64,000 nucleotides of DNA, taken from the NCBI RefSeq assembly GCF_014647195.1, contig NZ_BMOS01000003.1:16753-80752 (forward strand). Reading direction: 5' to 3'. A program made the translations under genes and the position numbers. Positions 39,543 to 48,690 of the stretch are shown one piece after another (the stretch's first letter is position 1; every line of letters starts with the position of its first letter). The notes under the pieces are model-generated. The model saw only the letters and a list, made by a program, of their open reading frames with translations, was not told the origin of the DNA and did not search any database. The DNA comes from Oceanobacillus indicireducens (GTDB lineage: Bacteria > Bacillota > Bacilli > Bacillales > Amphibacillaceae).

Positions 39543-39768
39543 GGGACAGAGGGTCAGAGCTAGGCCACTGAAAAAGTGCCGATTAAGAAAAATAAAAAAT
39601 CAGTTCCCAATTTTTAGCTGTTTTTAGATATAAAAGTGGGGGATAACAACCTAAATTCTTTAGTTTTGGATATCTAAGTGGTGTCTGATAATTTGGAATT
39701 ATGGTTTTTCAGTGGCCTAGGTCAGAGCACTTGTCCCATATAGGACAAGTGCTCTGACCCTCTGTCCC
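39543..39768. repeat. REP-like palindrome interrupted by a MITE
   Basis: Without the insertion at 39561-39719 and one TSD copy, this is a perfect 26-bp inverted repeat beginning GGGACAGAGGGTCAGAGC and ending with its complement, around a CATATA loop. It is the same family as the copies at 11503, 11983 and 63241. Sits between ilvD's terminator and the ilv-leu promoter. Confidence 0.85.
39561..39719. mobile_element. MITE-like insertion (159 bp) nested in a REP palindrome
   Basis: 15-bp perfect terminal inverted repeats TAGGCCACTGAAAAA (39561-39575) and its complement (39705-39719). A 9-bp direct repeat GGTCAGAGC flanks it (39552-39560; 39720-39728), the expected target-site duplication. It has no coding capacity, so it would move with a transposase from elsewhere in the genome; the family is not identified. 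Confidence 0.85.
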
Positions 39769-39780
39769 GCAATACGAAAA

Positions 39781-39808
39781 AAATGATCCGGGAATTCCCG
39801 GATCATTT
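39781..39808 (-). terminator. Terminator of ilvD
   Basis: A 28-bp perfect palindrome (AAATGATCCGGGAA and complement) followed on the minus strand by TTTTTTTCG. Confidence 0.9.
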
Positions 39809-39817
39809 TCAGGTGGG

Positions 39818-41500
39818 TTATCTATTTAAGTAATCGGTAACGGCACCTCGAGAAGCGCTTGTAACATTATGTGCGTATTTCCCTAGTGCACCTTTTTTGT
39901 AAAGAGGCGGTGCAACCCACTTGCTGCGACGGGCCTCAAGTTCTTCTTCGCTCACTTCGAACGTAAGCTCCATGTTCACCGTATCAACTGTGACGGAATC
40001 GCCTTCTTCAACTAGCGCAATTGGTCCACCAACTTGTGCTTCTGGCGCAATGTGACCAACTACAAGCCCATGAGTACCTCCTGAGAAACGTCCATCCGTT
40101 AAGAGGGCAACTTTTTCACCGAGACCTTTCCCAACTAGAATACTAGATAACGATAGCATCTCCGGCATTCCTGGACCGCCCTTTGGTCCGACATAACGAA
40201 TAATTAGTACGTCGCCTTCTTTAATTTTATCGTCCATTACAGCTTGTGTTGCCTCTTCTTCCGTGTTAAATACACGTGCTGGACCAGTATGTTGTTTTAC
40301 TTTAACTCCTGACAATTTCGCAACCGAACCTTCCGGAGAGAGATTCCCTTTTAGGACGACTAATGGTCCGTCTTTTCGCTTCGGATTGTCTAGTGGCATA
40401 ATAACCTCTTGTCCTTCTGCCAAATCTGGAACATCTTTTAAGTTTTCCGCTAATGTTTTTCCAGTTACGGTGAGACAATCTCCGTGCAGATAACCATTTT
40501 CAAGAAGCAACTTCATTACTGCCTGTACACCGCCCACGTTATATAAATCCTGAAATACAAATCTTCCGCTCGGTTTCAGGTCGGCAAGATGAGGTACTTT
40601 TTTCTGAATACGTGCGAAGTCATCAATCGTAAGGTCTACTTCAATCGCATGAGCAATCGCAAGTAAGTGGAGAATAGCGTTCGTTGAGCCACCAAGTGCC
40701 ATAACGATTGTAATTGCATTTTCGAATGCTTCTTTCGTCATAATGTCTTTCGGGTAAATTCGTTTTTCAATCAAATTATATACAGCTCGTCCCGCTTCCT
40801 TCGAGTCGATTCCTTTCTCTTTCGATACTGCAGGGTGGGAAGAGCTTCCTGGTAAACTCATACCGAGTGCTTCAACTGCTGATGCCATCGTGTTGGCAGT
40901 ATACATTCCGCCACAGGAACCAGCTCCCGGACAAGCAGCACATTCAATCTGTTTTAGCTCCTCGTCACTGACATCCCCTTTATTATTTTTTCCAACACCT
41001 TCGAAAACAGATACGAGGTCAATGTCTTTTCCGTTCAAATTACCCGGTGCAATCGTACCTCCATACACGAAAACAGATGGGATTTCCGCATTTGCTATTG
41101 CGATCATACATCCTGGAATGTTTTTGTCACATCCTCCAAACGCGACAAGGCCGTCCATATTCTCCGCTCCGACAACTGTTTCAATCGAGTCTGCTATAAT
41201 TTCCCGGCTTGGAAGCGAGTAGCGCATCCCTTGTGTTCCCATGGATATTCCGTCTGAAACGGTAATCGTATGGAATAAGAACGGAACTGCTCCTGCTTCC
41301 CGAGCACCCTCTCTTGCTTCTTTAGCTAATGCTCCGAGGTGTACGTTACATGGTGTGACATCACTTTCTGTATCGGCAACCCCGACCATCGGTTTTTTGA
41401 AATCTTCATCGGTTAAACCTACCGCACGAAGCATCGCCCGGTTCGGTGCACGCGTTTTTCCATCAAATGCCTGACTTTTAATTCTTAGATCCTTTGACAT
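39818..41500 (-). CDS. ilvD: Dihydroxy-acid dehydratase
   Basis: A 560-residue Fe-S enzyme for the third common step of valine and isoleucine synthesis. The cluster Cys residues are seen in [14 protein letters not shown] and in [19 protein letters not shown] (about 190-210). PSRE and the [14 protein letters not shown] block near residue 475 are canonical. The start [10 protein letters not shown] is the likely one; an ATG 6 codons upstream overlaps the ribosome-binding region. It is transcribed alone from its own promoter rather than from the T-box unit. Confidence 0.96.
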   Translation of the reverse strand: MSKDLRIKSQAFDGKTRAPNRAMLRAVGLTDEDFKKPMVGVADTESDVTPCNVHLGALAKEAREGAREAGAVPFLFHTITVSDGISMGTQGMRYSLPSREIIADSIETVVGAENMDGLVAFGGCDKNIPGCMIAIANAEIPSVFVYGGTIAPGNLNGKDIDLVSVFEGVGKNNKGDVSDEELKQIECAACPGAGSCGGMYTANTMASAVEALGMSLPGSSSHPAVSKEKGIDSKEAGRAVYNLIEKRIYPKDIMTKEAFENAITIVMALGGSTNAILHLLAIAHAIEVDLTIDDFARIQKKVPHLADLKPSGRFVFQDLYNVGGVQAVMKLLLENGYLHGDCLTVTGKTLAENLKDVPDLAEGQEVIMPLDNPKRKDGPLVVLKGNLSPEGSVAKLSGVKVKQHTGPARVFNTEEEATQAVMDDKIKEGDVLIIRYVGPKGGPGMPEMLSLSSILVGKGLGEKVALLTDGRFSGGTHGLVVGHIAPEAQVGGPIALVEEGDSVTVDTVNMELTFEVSEEELEARRSKWVAPPLYKKGALGKYAHNVTSASRGAVTDYLNR

Positions 41501-41527
41501 TCCCTCTCCACCTTTCATTTTCGAATA

Positions 41528-41556
41528 ATTATATGACTAACTTTCAAATAGTTCAA
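41528..41556 (-). promoter_or_regulatory. Sigma-A promoter of ilvD
   Basis: TTGAAC - 17 bases - TATAAT on the minus strand, close to consensus, with a short leader. Confidence 0.8.
41539..41553 (-). promoter_or_regulatory. CodY-like box inside the ilvD promoter
   Basis: AACTATTTGAAAGTT matches AATTTTCNGAAAATT at 10 of 14 defined positions and lies in the spacer, where CodY would block polymerase. Modest match only. Confidence 0.35.
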
Positions 41557-41644
41557 TGTATTAATTTGTTTTTATGTATAGAAAAGGATCATAAAATACG
41601 GATAACTTAACGTTTTCGACAATTTCGTAAACATTTTTCGGAAA

Positions 41645-41690
41645 TAAAAAAGCAAGGATACAACTAGTCCATTATAGTTGTATCCAAGCT
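41645..41690 (-). terminator. Terminator of the HAD hydrolase gene
   Basis: GGATACAACTA/TAGTTGTATCC 11-bp stem extended by AGC/GCT, then a T tract on the minus strand. Confidence 0.85.
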
Positions 41691-41703
41691 GATGTGTGAA
41701 CGT

Positions 41704-42495
41704 TTATTTATTTAATTTCTCCAATAGCGGTACAAGGTCCATAAGTGCGTTGATTTCGTGATCTGGTTGAACTTGGCCGGGTTTCGCGTCTTTGCGGTTG
41801 ATCCAGATGGATGTGATCCCCGTTTGTAACGCACCGAGTATATCCGTGTTCAAGTTATCACCAACCATGATAACCTCTTCTTTCTCTTTCTGCACAAGCT
41901 CCAATACATGCTCAAATATTGCCACATCCGGCTTTCCTTTACCAAACGCTCCGGAAATTACAATCTGTTCAAAATACGGCACAAGAACCGGTGTCAAATC
42001 AAGTTTAATATTTTGCAGAGCTGGCGAACCATTTGTTAATAAAACAAGTTGGTATTTCCCTTTTAAAGCATCGAGTAACTGTAATGTATCGTCATAGAGG
42101 GCTGCCGTTTTCTTTCTGTTGGCAGGGAATGCTTCACCAAGTTCTGCACCAAGTGTTGCGTCATCAATTCCAAGATCGCTCAAGCCTCTTGTCCAGGCTT
42201 CTTTCCGGTACTCCGGAACTAGCTTATAAAGTTCCGGGAACATGCCGCCCTCATCCGGAAACTCCCCCCATAAGCCTTCAAATGGGTTAATCCCAATCAT
42301 TTGGGTAAATTCATATGTAGGATAAGATGCATAAATTTCTCGTGCATTTGCTCGAACACGTTTCTCCAGTTCCAGGGAGTCCAGGTCATATTTTTCCTGT
42401 GCCATCTTACATGTTGCTTCAAATGCATCTTGCACACTCTTCTCATCCCAGAGTAGGGTATCATCCAAGTCAAAAATAATCGTCTTAATCACCAT
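41704..42495 (-). CDS. HAD-superfamily hydrolase (YjjG/YfnB type)
   Basis: A 263-residue phosphatase with motif [14 protein letters not shown] (residues 5-17), motif II LLTNGS, the motif III Lys in GKGKPD, and motif [15 protein letters not shown] helical cap lies between motifs I and II. This subgroup includes nucleotide and pyrimidine 5'-phosphatases such as YjjG; the substrate is not readable. Start MVIKTI follows AAGGGAGAACGA. The gene is not part of the ilv units. Confidence 0.88.
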   Translation of the reverse strand: MVIKTIIFDLDDTLLWDEKSVQDAFEATCKMAQEKYDLDSLELEKRVRANAREIYASYPTYEFTQMIGINPFEGLWGEFPDEGGMFPELYKLVPEYRKEAWTRGLSDLGIDDATLGAELGEAFPANRKKTAALYDDTLQLLDALKGKYQLVLLTNGSPALQNIKLDLTPVLVPYFEQIVISGAFGKGKPDVAIFEHVLELVQKEKEEVIMVGDNLNTDILGALQTGITSIWINRKDAKPGQVQPDHEINALMDLVPLLEKLNK

Positions 42496-42576
42496 TCGTT
42501 CTCCCTTCAAATCAATAAGCTAATCTTAATCAACTTTCACACCTTAAAATCAAATTACAACCCTGCCAATTACTTT

Positions 42577-43056
42577 CATTTAGCGTAAGTACAACTTTCT
42601 TCGGGAAGTCCGCAGTCCAGACACCTCTCGCTTTCCGCGGGCGGCCGGCAAGCCTCCTCGCGCTATCGCGCTGTGGGGTCTCGCCAGGCCTATCCCCCCG
42701 CAGGAGTCTCGAGGTGTCTGGACTGCTCCCAGAAATAACCAAATTTGGAGCACTATTTTGCATTTTAGTAAGAGGACACTATCATGGTGGGATATTTTCC
42801 ATTAATAATAATCCTCTCTACCAGTTCAGTTGCCCGGTGGACGGTGACTCCTGCGGGAATAGCACGAGTCCGGAGACCCCGCAGGGCGGTAGCCCGAGGC
42901 AGACTAAGAACGCCACGTCCTGTGGCAACGTCTGCATTAACACGTCCTGTACGTCGAGGCTTCGGCTGTGCCCGCGGAAAGCATCCGTCCACCGGGCAAC
43001 TGAACGGCGATTGGAACGCCATAATTAGTGAACGAGCCAGACACTTGCGCTGAATG
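42577..43056 (+). mobile_element. Composite GC-rich intergenic element, copy A
   Basis: About 480 bp bounded by imperfect 14-bp inverted ends, CATTTAGCGTAAGT and the complement of CATTCAGCGCAAGT. Inside are two long hairpin modules: Y (42613-42725; arms CAGTCCAGACACCTC and its complement) and X (42827-43002; arms beginning CAGTTGCCCGGTGGACGG). Both carry the GC-rich CCCGCGGAAAG and GGGGTCTC type motifs. No protein is credible in it. An inverted relative lies at 51955-52494. It fills the gap between the HAD gene and ilvE. Confidence 0.8.
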
Positions 43057-43255
43057 ATAGTAATCCACTGTTTCAAGCTACGAAGGTTGGATAACCTTAC
43101 TTTAGCATAAAACGCAACTTTATTCAGGGGAGTTATGTGTTCATCTGGATGATGATAAAACAGTGATTTTTTTATCGAATAAATATAAACTGTGATTGAA
43201 CACTTAAATAACACTTCCACATTAACACAAAAAAATAAAGAATCAAAAAATTCCC

Positions 43256-43284
43256 TTGCTAAAATCAGAAAAATCGCTTATCAT
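43256..43284 (+). promoter_or_regulatory. Sigma-A promoter of ilvE
   Basis: TTGCTA - 17 bases - TATCAT, 35 bases upstream of the ATG. Poor CodY similarity in the spacer, not called. Confidence 0.65.
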
Positions 43285-43318
43285 TAAGGGAAACTTTGTT
43301 GAATAAGGAGATAGAGAT

Positions 43319-44413
43319 ATGGAAGTACAGTCAATACAAGTCGAGAAAAATACAGCACCTAAGGAAAAACCTATGACTGATCAATTAGAATTTGGCAGAG
43401 CCTTTACGGATCACATGTTTGTAATGGATTATTCCGATGAGCTCGGATGGCATAATGCTAAAATTCAACCATATCAGCCGCTTTCGATTGATCCTTCTTC
43501 AATGGTATTCCATTACGGCCAATCCGTATTTGAAGGATTAAAAGCATTCCGTACCGAATCAGGTGAGGTCCAGCTGTTCCGACCCACAAAAAACTTTGAA
43601 CGCATGAATAAATCCAATGAACGGCTTGTTATTCCAGAAATTGACGAGGAATTTGTCTTGCAAGCATTAATAAAACTAGTTGAAATCGATAAGGATTGGG
43701 TGCCGGGTGCAGATGGTACTTCCCTCTATATTCGCCCATTTATCATTGCAACAGAACCATTTCTAGGTGTCGCACCATCCCGAAATTATAAATTCATCAT
43801 CATTCTTTCACCAGTTGGTTCCTATTACAAAGAAGGTATCGATCCCGTGAAAATCGCGGTTGAAAGTAAGTTTGTCCGTGCTGTTAAAGGCGGAACAGGT
43901 GAGGCTAAGACAGGTGGAAACTATGCAGCTGGGCTAAAAGGTCAAGAAGATGTAGCAAAAGACGGCTATTCCCAAGTGCTTTGGCTTGATGGGGTGGATA
44001 GGAAATATATTGAGGAAGTCGGCAGTATGAACGTCTTCTTTAAAATTAATGGTGAAGTCATCACACCTGCGTTAAATGGCAGTATTTTACCTGGGGTTAC
44101 CCGTGATTCTGTTCTTCAATTGCTTCAACATTGGAACATCCCGGTATCTGAACGAAGAGTGAGCATGCAGGAACTTGCTGATGCCCACGCGGATGGAACG
44201 TTGGAAGAAGCATTTGGCTCTGGAACAGCCGCAGTTATTTCACCAATCGGTTTACTTTGCTGGGATGGTAAAGATTATCATATCAACAACGGAGAAACCG
44301 GTGAACTCTCTAAGAAAATATATGATACGATAACTGGAATCCAGTACGGTAAACTTGAAGATCCATTCAACTGGAACATACAAGTAACACAAAAAGCAAA
44401 AGTAAATCAATAA
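43319..44413 (+). CDS. ilvE: Branched-chain amino acid aminotransferase
   Basis: A 364-residue fold-type IV PLP aminotransferase performing the last step of Leu, Ile and Val synthesis (and first step of their breakdown). FHYGQSVFEGLKAFR, the PLP Lys-containing EAKTGGNYAAGL region (about 198-210), the signature EEVGSMNVFFKI, LNGSILPGVTRDSVLQL and EAFGSGTAAVISPIG are intact. The ATG follows AAGGAGATAGAGAT. It has its own promoter and terminator. Confidence 0.96.
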   Translation: MEVQSIQVEKNTAPKEKPMTDQLEFGRAFTDHMFVMDYSDELGWHNAKIQPYQPLSIDPSSMVFHYGQSVFEGLKAFRTESGEVQLFRPTKNFERMNKSNERLVIPEIDEEFVLQALIKLVEIDKDWVPGADGTSLYIRPFIIATEPFLGVAPSRNYKFIIILSPVGSYYKEGIDPVKIAVESKFVRAVKGGTGEAKTGGNYAAGLKGQEDVAKDGYSQVLWLDGVDRKYIEEVGSMNVFFKINGEVITPALNGSILPGVTRDSVLQLLQHWNIPVSERRVSMQELADAHADGTLEEAFGSGTAAVISPIGLLCWDGKDYHINNGETGELSKKIYDTITGIQYGKLEDPFNWNIQVTQKAKVNQ

Positions 44414-44422
44414 GATATACAC

Positions 44423-44452
44423 ATCTCCGGCCTTTGTGCTGGAGATTTTTTA
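44423..44452 (+). terminator. Terminator of ilvE
   Basis: ATCTCC...GGAGAT stem followed by TTTTTTATTT. Confidence 0.85.
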
Positions 44453-44536
44453 TTTCTTCCCTTCAACTATTTACGCCTTAGCCTGTGAATGGTAAAGTAG
44501 ATACGGTCATAATAATATTAGAAAGGAAACACTTTG

Positions 44537-45394
44537 ATGCAAAATCAAAATCAACTTATTCAATATTTCTATATTATTCTCGGGGCAACTATTGTCGGGG
44601 TAACATACAATATGTTCTTACTACCCGCAAAGCTTGCTGCCGGAGGAATTTCTGGGGTAGCTACTTTACTTTTTGAAATGTACGAACTCAGTCCTGGCCT
44701 GACCCAATTTGCAATCAACATTCCCATTTTCCTAATTGGCTGGCTTACGATGGGAAGAGACTTCGGGTTAAAAACGTTGGTCGGAACATTTTGGGTCCCT
44801 TTTATCATCTATTTGACTCAAGATATCGCGATTACGGTTACGAACCCTTTACTCGGTGCCATTTATGGCGGGCTCCTTCTCGGCGTTGGGCTTGGAATTG
44901 TTTATAAAGGAAATGGTTCTACCGGTGGGACGGCTGCTCTCGCGCAAATTATGAAACGCTTTACGAATCTGTCGGACGGTTACGCTCAATTAATCGTTGA
45001 TGGTCTCGTTGTCACTACTTCCATATTCGTCTTCAGTCTCGAGCTAACATTGTTCGCTTTGATGACAATTTTCATATCAAGCAAGGCAATCGACTTTGTA
45101 CAACTGCGTACATCTGCAACGAAACTTATCCTTATCATTAGTGAGGAAGAAGAAAAGATTCAGCAGATCATAAGGGATGAAATTGACCGGGGGCTAACAA
45201 AAGTCCGTACAGTCGGCGGTTATTCTAACGAGGATAAAACAATGCTGCTTTGTGTGACAGAACAACATGAGGCTGTCGAATTAAAGAAAATCTTGCAAAA
45301 AGAAACACCGAATGCATTCGTCATCTTCCTGAATGCTTCTGAAATTCTCGGACGCGGATTTTCCATTGATAAATATTATGGACAAAAATTATAG
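44537..45394 (+). CDS. YitT family membrane protein (DUF161 + DUF2179)
   Basis: A 285-residue protein with five or six membrane helices, containing FLLPAKLAAGGISGVATL (about residues 26-43) and YKGNGSTGGTAALAQI in the DUF161 part. The cytoplasmic DUF2179 domain from about residue 205 (TAVGGYSN-like VRTVGGYSNEDKTMLLCV) resembles a ligand-binding domain. Function unknown; some are linked to nutrient uptake. Start ATG at 44537 follows AAAGGAAAC. Confidence 0.9.
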   Translation: MQNQNQLIQYFYIILGATIVGVTYNMFLLPAKLAAGGISGVATLLFEMYELSPGLTQFAINIPIFLIGWLTMGRDFGLKTLVGTFWVPFIIYLTQDIAITVTNPLLGAIYGGLLLGVGLGIVYKGNGSTGGTAALAQIMKRFTNLSDGYAQLIVDGLVVTTSIFVFSLELTLFALMTIFISSKAIDFVQLRTSATKLILIISEEEEKIQQIIRDEIDRGLTKVRTVGGYSNEDKTMLLCVTEQHEAVELKKILQKETPNAFVIFLNASEILGRGFSIDKYYGQKL

Positions 45395-45433
45395 AAGCTC
45401 AGGGGGGGATTACCCATGAGCTTCTATTTTTTT
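45393..45433. terminator. Bidirectional terminator, YitT / dipeptidase
   Basis: AGAAGCTCA/TGAGCTTCT stem with a T tract on the plus side; also overlaps the 3' end of the dipeptidase gene converging from the right. Confidence 0.8.
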
Positions 45434-46372
45434 AGCATGATTCATGAAGTTATCATATGCAAATCCCCTAACGATTTCTTCCGGGTAGGATTTAAGCAGT
45501 TCGTTGATTAAATTCTGGTATTCACCAGCGTGAGAGAGACGATCGACAAAGCTGCTGATTCCGTCAAAATCCGAGCCAAAGCCAAGATATTTCTCACCGC
45601 CAAGGGAGCAGATATGATCAATATGCCTGATCAAGTCCTGGATTGATGCTTCTTCACTATTTTCCCGGATAAATGGCGGATTGAAAACTATATGGATAAA
45701 ACCGCCTTTTCCAATCAGCGCTTGTATCGCTTCATCCGGAAGATTACGCGGATGGTTACAGATTGATCTGGCATTGGAATGGCTGGCAAATGGATAATCG
45801 GCATGTTCCAACACATCCCAGAAAGCTTGATCAGATAAATGGGAAACATCCGTAAGTATCCGGTTCTCATTATTAAGTGCAACAACCTCTTTTCCAAATG
45901 CAGTCAGCCCAGCCCCGCGCGCTTCCCCTGCCCCATCAGCACAAAGGTTGGCATAATTCCATGTTAGTCCAACAGATAATACTCCAAGCCGGTAAAGCGT
46001 TCTCAGCTTCGTCAAATCATTCCCGATGCACTCAGCACCTTCGAGTGTGAGAACGGCACCAATTTCCCCTGGTTTTAAATTATCAATTTCGGTAAAACTT
46101 CTAATATGCTTCATTTCGGGATTTTTCCCGATAATTTCTGAATGGAACATATCAGCCTGTTCCAGCGCATGCTGCCATTGTTCATCAGTTGGTATATCAG
46201 GGTAAATAAATATAGCGAAAAATTGTACACGTACTCCACCCTTTTTTAAGCGCAGCATATTTGTTTCCAGTTCTGGAGATGTGCGAAAGTTAAGCGGTGT
46301 ATCGCAATCAATACGTCTTTTCGTATGTTGCAATTTTAATAAGGCATCACAATGGGTATCGATAATTTTCAC
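45410..46372 (-). CDS. Membrane-dipeptidase-like peptidase (M19)
   Basis: A 320-residue zinc dipeptidase of the renal dipeptidase family. Metal ligands: H and D in DTHCDALLKL (residues 5-14), E in LTLEGAE (about 115), H in DVSHLSD and H in ASHSNAR, with FGSDFDGI near residue 260. No signal peptide is seen, so the bacterial enzyme is cytoplasmic. Likely splits dipeptides, possibly with D-residues at the C-terminus. Confidence 0.9.
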   Translation of the reverse strand: MKIIDTHCDALLKLQHTKRRIDCDTPLNFRTSPELETNMLRLKKGGVRVQFFAIFIYPDIPTDEQWQHALEQADMFHSEIIGKNPEMKHIRSFTEIDNLKPGEIGAVLTLEGAECIGNDLTKLRTLYRLGVLSVGLTWNYANLCADGAGEARGAGLTAFGKEVVALNNENRILTDVSHLSDQAFWDVLEHADYPFASHSNARSICNHPRNLPDEAIQALIGKGGFIHIVFNPPFIRENSEEASIQDLIRHIDHICSLGGEKYLGFGSDFDGISSFVDRLSHAGEYQNLINELLKSYPEEIVRGFAYDNFMNHAKKIEAHG

Positions 46373-46467
46373 TATTACTCTCCTCTCAACGATAATACAT
46401 CCAGTTTAATCCTGAATAGAGCATTCGACAAGAAAAGATATTTTCTATCAAAAAATTTAATTGTCTG

Positions 46468-46535
46468 ATAAAGTGAAACTGGGCCTCCCTCCTGTTTAGA
46501 AGTTGGGGTATTACAGACCGTTAATGCGTGTTAAA
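46468..46535 (+). repeat. Two-hairpin repeat, partial copy
   Basis: The first 12 bases (ATAAAGTGAAAC) are joined directly to the loop and right arm (TGTTTAGAAGTTGGGG...GTTAATGCGTG). Hairpin I and the left arm are missing. The element forms the 5' flank of the GTPase gene, and its end lies just before the ribosome-binding site. Confidence 0.75.
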
Positions 46536-46559
46536 ATAAAACAAAGGAGTGTGATTTGC

Positions 46560-47555
46560 TTGCAGCAATACAATGAAAAAGATTTTAACCAAGCATTTGA
46601 ACATGAAACAAAAAAGGTCAATGCAGAACTCGAGAAAGAGATTTTGTTTGCAATGATCGGTGATGTAAACACGGGTAAGTCATCCACCATTAATCAGCTG
46701 ATTGGTGATGAAGTTGCCGAGGTCGGCGCAAGACCTGGCGAAACAACAGGAATCGACCGCTATGTATACCGTGATAAAATCATCTTTGTCGATACCCCTG
46801 GTTTAGACGATATTGAAGCAAAGCACTCGGAAGAAACATTAAAATTTTATAAAGAAGCGGATGTCGTGCTCTTTTTTCTAAACGCAGCAGGAACGGTCCT
46901 CTCTGAAGGGGAATTACGATCCTTTGAAATCATTCGAAAAGCAAATAAAGACATCCTTTTCGTCCTGAATAAAATTGATGCCGCAGACGATATTCCAGAA
47001 CTCGTCAACTATATTAAAAAGCATACGGGTTCCCGGTCCAAGGTGGTGCCTATTTCCTCAAGGACTGGAGAGAATATCGACAAATTGCGTAATGAGATTT
47101 TGGATATCCTGCAAAAAAAGCATAAAGAAGTCCAATTTGCGCGGCTAATCAAGGAAAAAGCGTCAACAGCAAATAAATGGATTCTCACAGCAGCCGGTTC
47201 AGCAACAGCTGTTGGGGCTGCGCCGATTCCTGGTTCTGACTTTGTACCTTTAACTGGTATCCAGGTTGGACTGATGGTAAGGCTAGCTACATTATATGAA
47301 AAGCCCCTATCGAAAGCAAAAGCAAGGGAATTAATCTTAGCGACAATTACCGGGAATATCGGAAAAACACTGTTCCGACAAGTCGTTAAATTCGTACCAG
47401 GTGCAGGTTCTGTTGCTGGCGGAAGTATTGCCGGCGGAATGACACTCGCCCTAGGATATGCTGTAAAGTATGCCTATGAAAATGATATGGAACTTGATGC
47501 GAAGACACTTCGATCATTGTATGATTTCTTTAAAGAAAAAAAGCAAAGGAGTTAA
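46560..47555 (+). CDS. Membrane-associated GTPase with C-terminal DUF697-like region
   Basis: A 331-residue protein. G1 GDVNTGKSS (about residue 32), G3 VDTPGLDD, G4 LNKIDAAD and the G5-like ISSRTGEN are all present, so GTP hydrolysis is expected. The C-terminal 120 residues are hydrophobic and glycine-rich (GSATAVGAAPIPGSDFVPL; GAGSVAGGSIAGGMTLALG), like DUF697 regions of YcjF-type membrane GTPases. Role unknown. The start is TTG at 46560, 10 bases after AAAGGAG; an upstream frame would be translated from repeat sequence. Confidence 0.85.
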   Translation: MQQYNEKDFNQAFEHETKKVNAELEKEILFAMIGDVNTGKSSTINQLIGDEVAEVGARPGETTGIDRYVYRDKIIFVDTPGLDDIEAKHSEETLKFYKEADVVLFFLNAAGTVLSEGELRSFEIIRKANKDILFVLNKIDAADDIPELVNYIKKHTGSRSKVVPISSRTGENIDKLRNEILDILQKKHKEVQFARLIKEKASTANKWILTAAGSATAVGAAPIPGSDFVPLTGIQVGLMVRLATLYEKPLSKAKARELILATITGNIGKTLFRQVVKFVPGAGSVAGGSIAGGMTLALGYAVKYAYENDMELDAKTLRSLYDFFKEKKQRS

Positions 47556-47565
47556 TGAGTTAATT

Positions 47566-48042
47566 ATGCAGATTCGCACCATCCAGGCAAAAGACAATAA
47601 AAAAATGGAAGCAATCATTAAGCAATCACTTGAGTCCGAGAACTTAAATATTCCGGGAACCGCTTATTTTGACCCTTACCTTGGTGAGCTTTACCAATTT
47701 TATCAAACGGAGCCAAATGCAAATTATTGGGTTGTTGTTGATGAAAACGATGAGGTAGCTGGCGGTATTGGTATTGGTCCCTTTGGCAACCACGATGGTG
47801 TGGCGGAACTTCAGAAGCTCTACCTTGCACCGGTTGCACAAGGAAGAGGTTTCGCAAAAAAACTGATGCAAACAGCGCTGGAATTTGCTAGCAAACATTA
47901 CAATCAGTGCTATTTGGAGACATTCGAATCCCTTTCCGCAGCAAACCATTTATATGAAAAGTTTGGTTTTGTGAAGCTTGAAAAACCGCTCTCCGGCTCA
48001 GAACATAATGCATGTGATTGCTGGTACTTAAAGGAATTATAA
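47566..48042 (+). CDS. GNAT family N-acetyltransferase
   Basis: A 158-residue acetyltransferase. The acetyl-CoA-binding motif is GRGFAKKLMQTALEFA (about residues 97-112), and NHLYEKFGFVKLEKP is the motif B. Substrate unknown. It starts 11 bases after the GTPase stop and probably belongs to the same transcript. The ATG lies about 14 bases from AAAGGAG, a longish spacing. Confidence 0.88.
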   Translation: MQIRTIQAKDNKKMEAIIKQSLESENLNIPGTAYFDPYLGELYQFYQTEPNANYWVVVDENDEVAGGIGIGPFGNHDGVAELQKLYLAPVAQGRGFAKKLMQTALEFASKHYNQCYLETFESLSAANHLYEKFGFVKLEKPLSGSEHNACDCWYLKEL

Positions 48043-48107
48043 TGTGGCTGGGACTAGCCTTAATGGATTTATGTCCCAGCCACCAGTTCTTTTTCCACTT
48101 GAAACAG

Positions 48108-48657
48108 TTAACGAATGATGGCATACATTTTTATATCTTGATTTTTCCCCTTGATTACTCGTGCTTTCCGGAGTGTCCCTTCATATTGTAATCCAGCCTT
48201 TTCCATAACACGGTAGGAGCCGACATTTTCTGGCAAGCAGACTGCTTCGATAAGGACGAGATTCATTTGTTCGAAACCGAATTGAATGACACGCTTCACA
48301 GCTTCGGTCATAAGCCCTTTCCCCCAATAATCACAATGGAGCACATAACCGATTTCAGCTACTCTGCTAGCCGGTTTCCAGTTAACAAAGTCGATGGTAC
48401 CAATCATTTCGCTATTTGGCTTATATTCAATCGCCCACGGAGCAATTTCTCCTTTTTTCATACCTTCCTAGTATAAAATTTAAAAAAGCTTCTGTATCCT
48501 GAAGGGATTTATGTCGTTCCCATGTTACAAACTTGCTCACTTCTGCATCTCCGCCGTAAGCATTCATCGCTTGCAAGTCCGTTGATCTTACTTTTCTTAA
48601 CCGAAGCCGTTCTGTTTCCAATGTAGGTAAATTATTATATATATCCTGAACTCGCAT
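48108..48657 (-). pseudogene. RimJ/RimL-type acetyltransferase, frameshifted
   Basis: Two frames make one acetyltransferase. The first (48427-48657) reads TLETERLRLRKVRSTD to LNFILGRYEK; the second reads KGEIAPWAIEYKPNSE through GYVLHCDYWGKGLMTEA to the end. They join as GRYEK-GEIAPW if one A is removed from the A6 run at 48453-48458 (minus strand). Everything else is intact, so this is either a recent pseudogene, a sequencing error, or expression by slippage. A plus-one change is needed, so a classical minus-one slippery site does not fit. Confidence 0.85.
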
Positions 48658-48690
48658 TGCCTTCTCCCCCCGCCTAAGTGTTGGGGATTA

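Noticed and set aside
42530..43220. Open frames of 77-151 codons within the composite element on both strands
   Set aside because: They are rich in Arg, Gly and Pro from hairpin sequence, lack ribosome-binding sites and overlap one another; better explained as non-coding repeats.
43256..43284. CodY box in the ilvE promoter
   Set aside because: Only 10 of 15 positions fit with the left half almost absent; left uncalled.
48453..48458. A6 run as a programmed minus-one slippery site
   Set aside because: The two acetyltransferase frames need a plus-one change (or loss of one A), so a standard minus-one site cannot join them.
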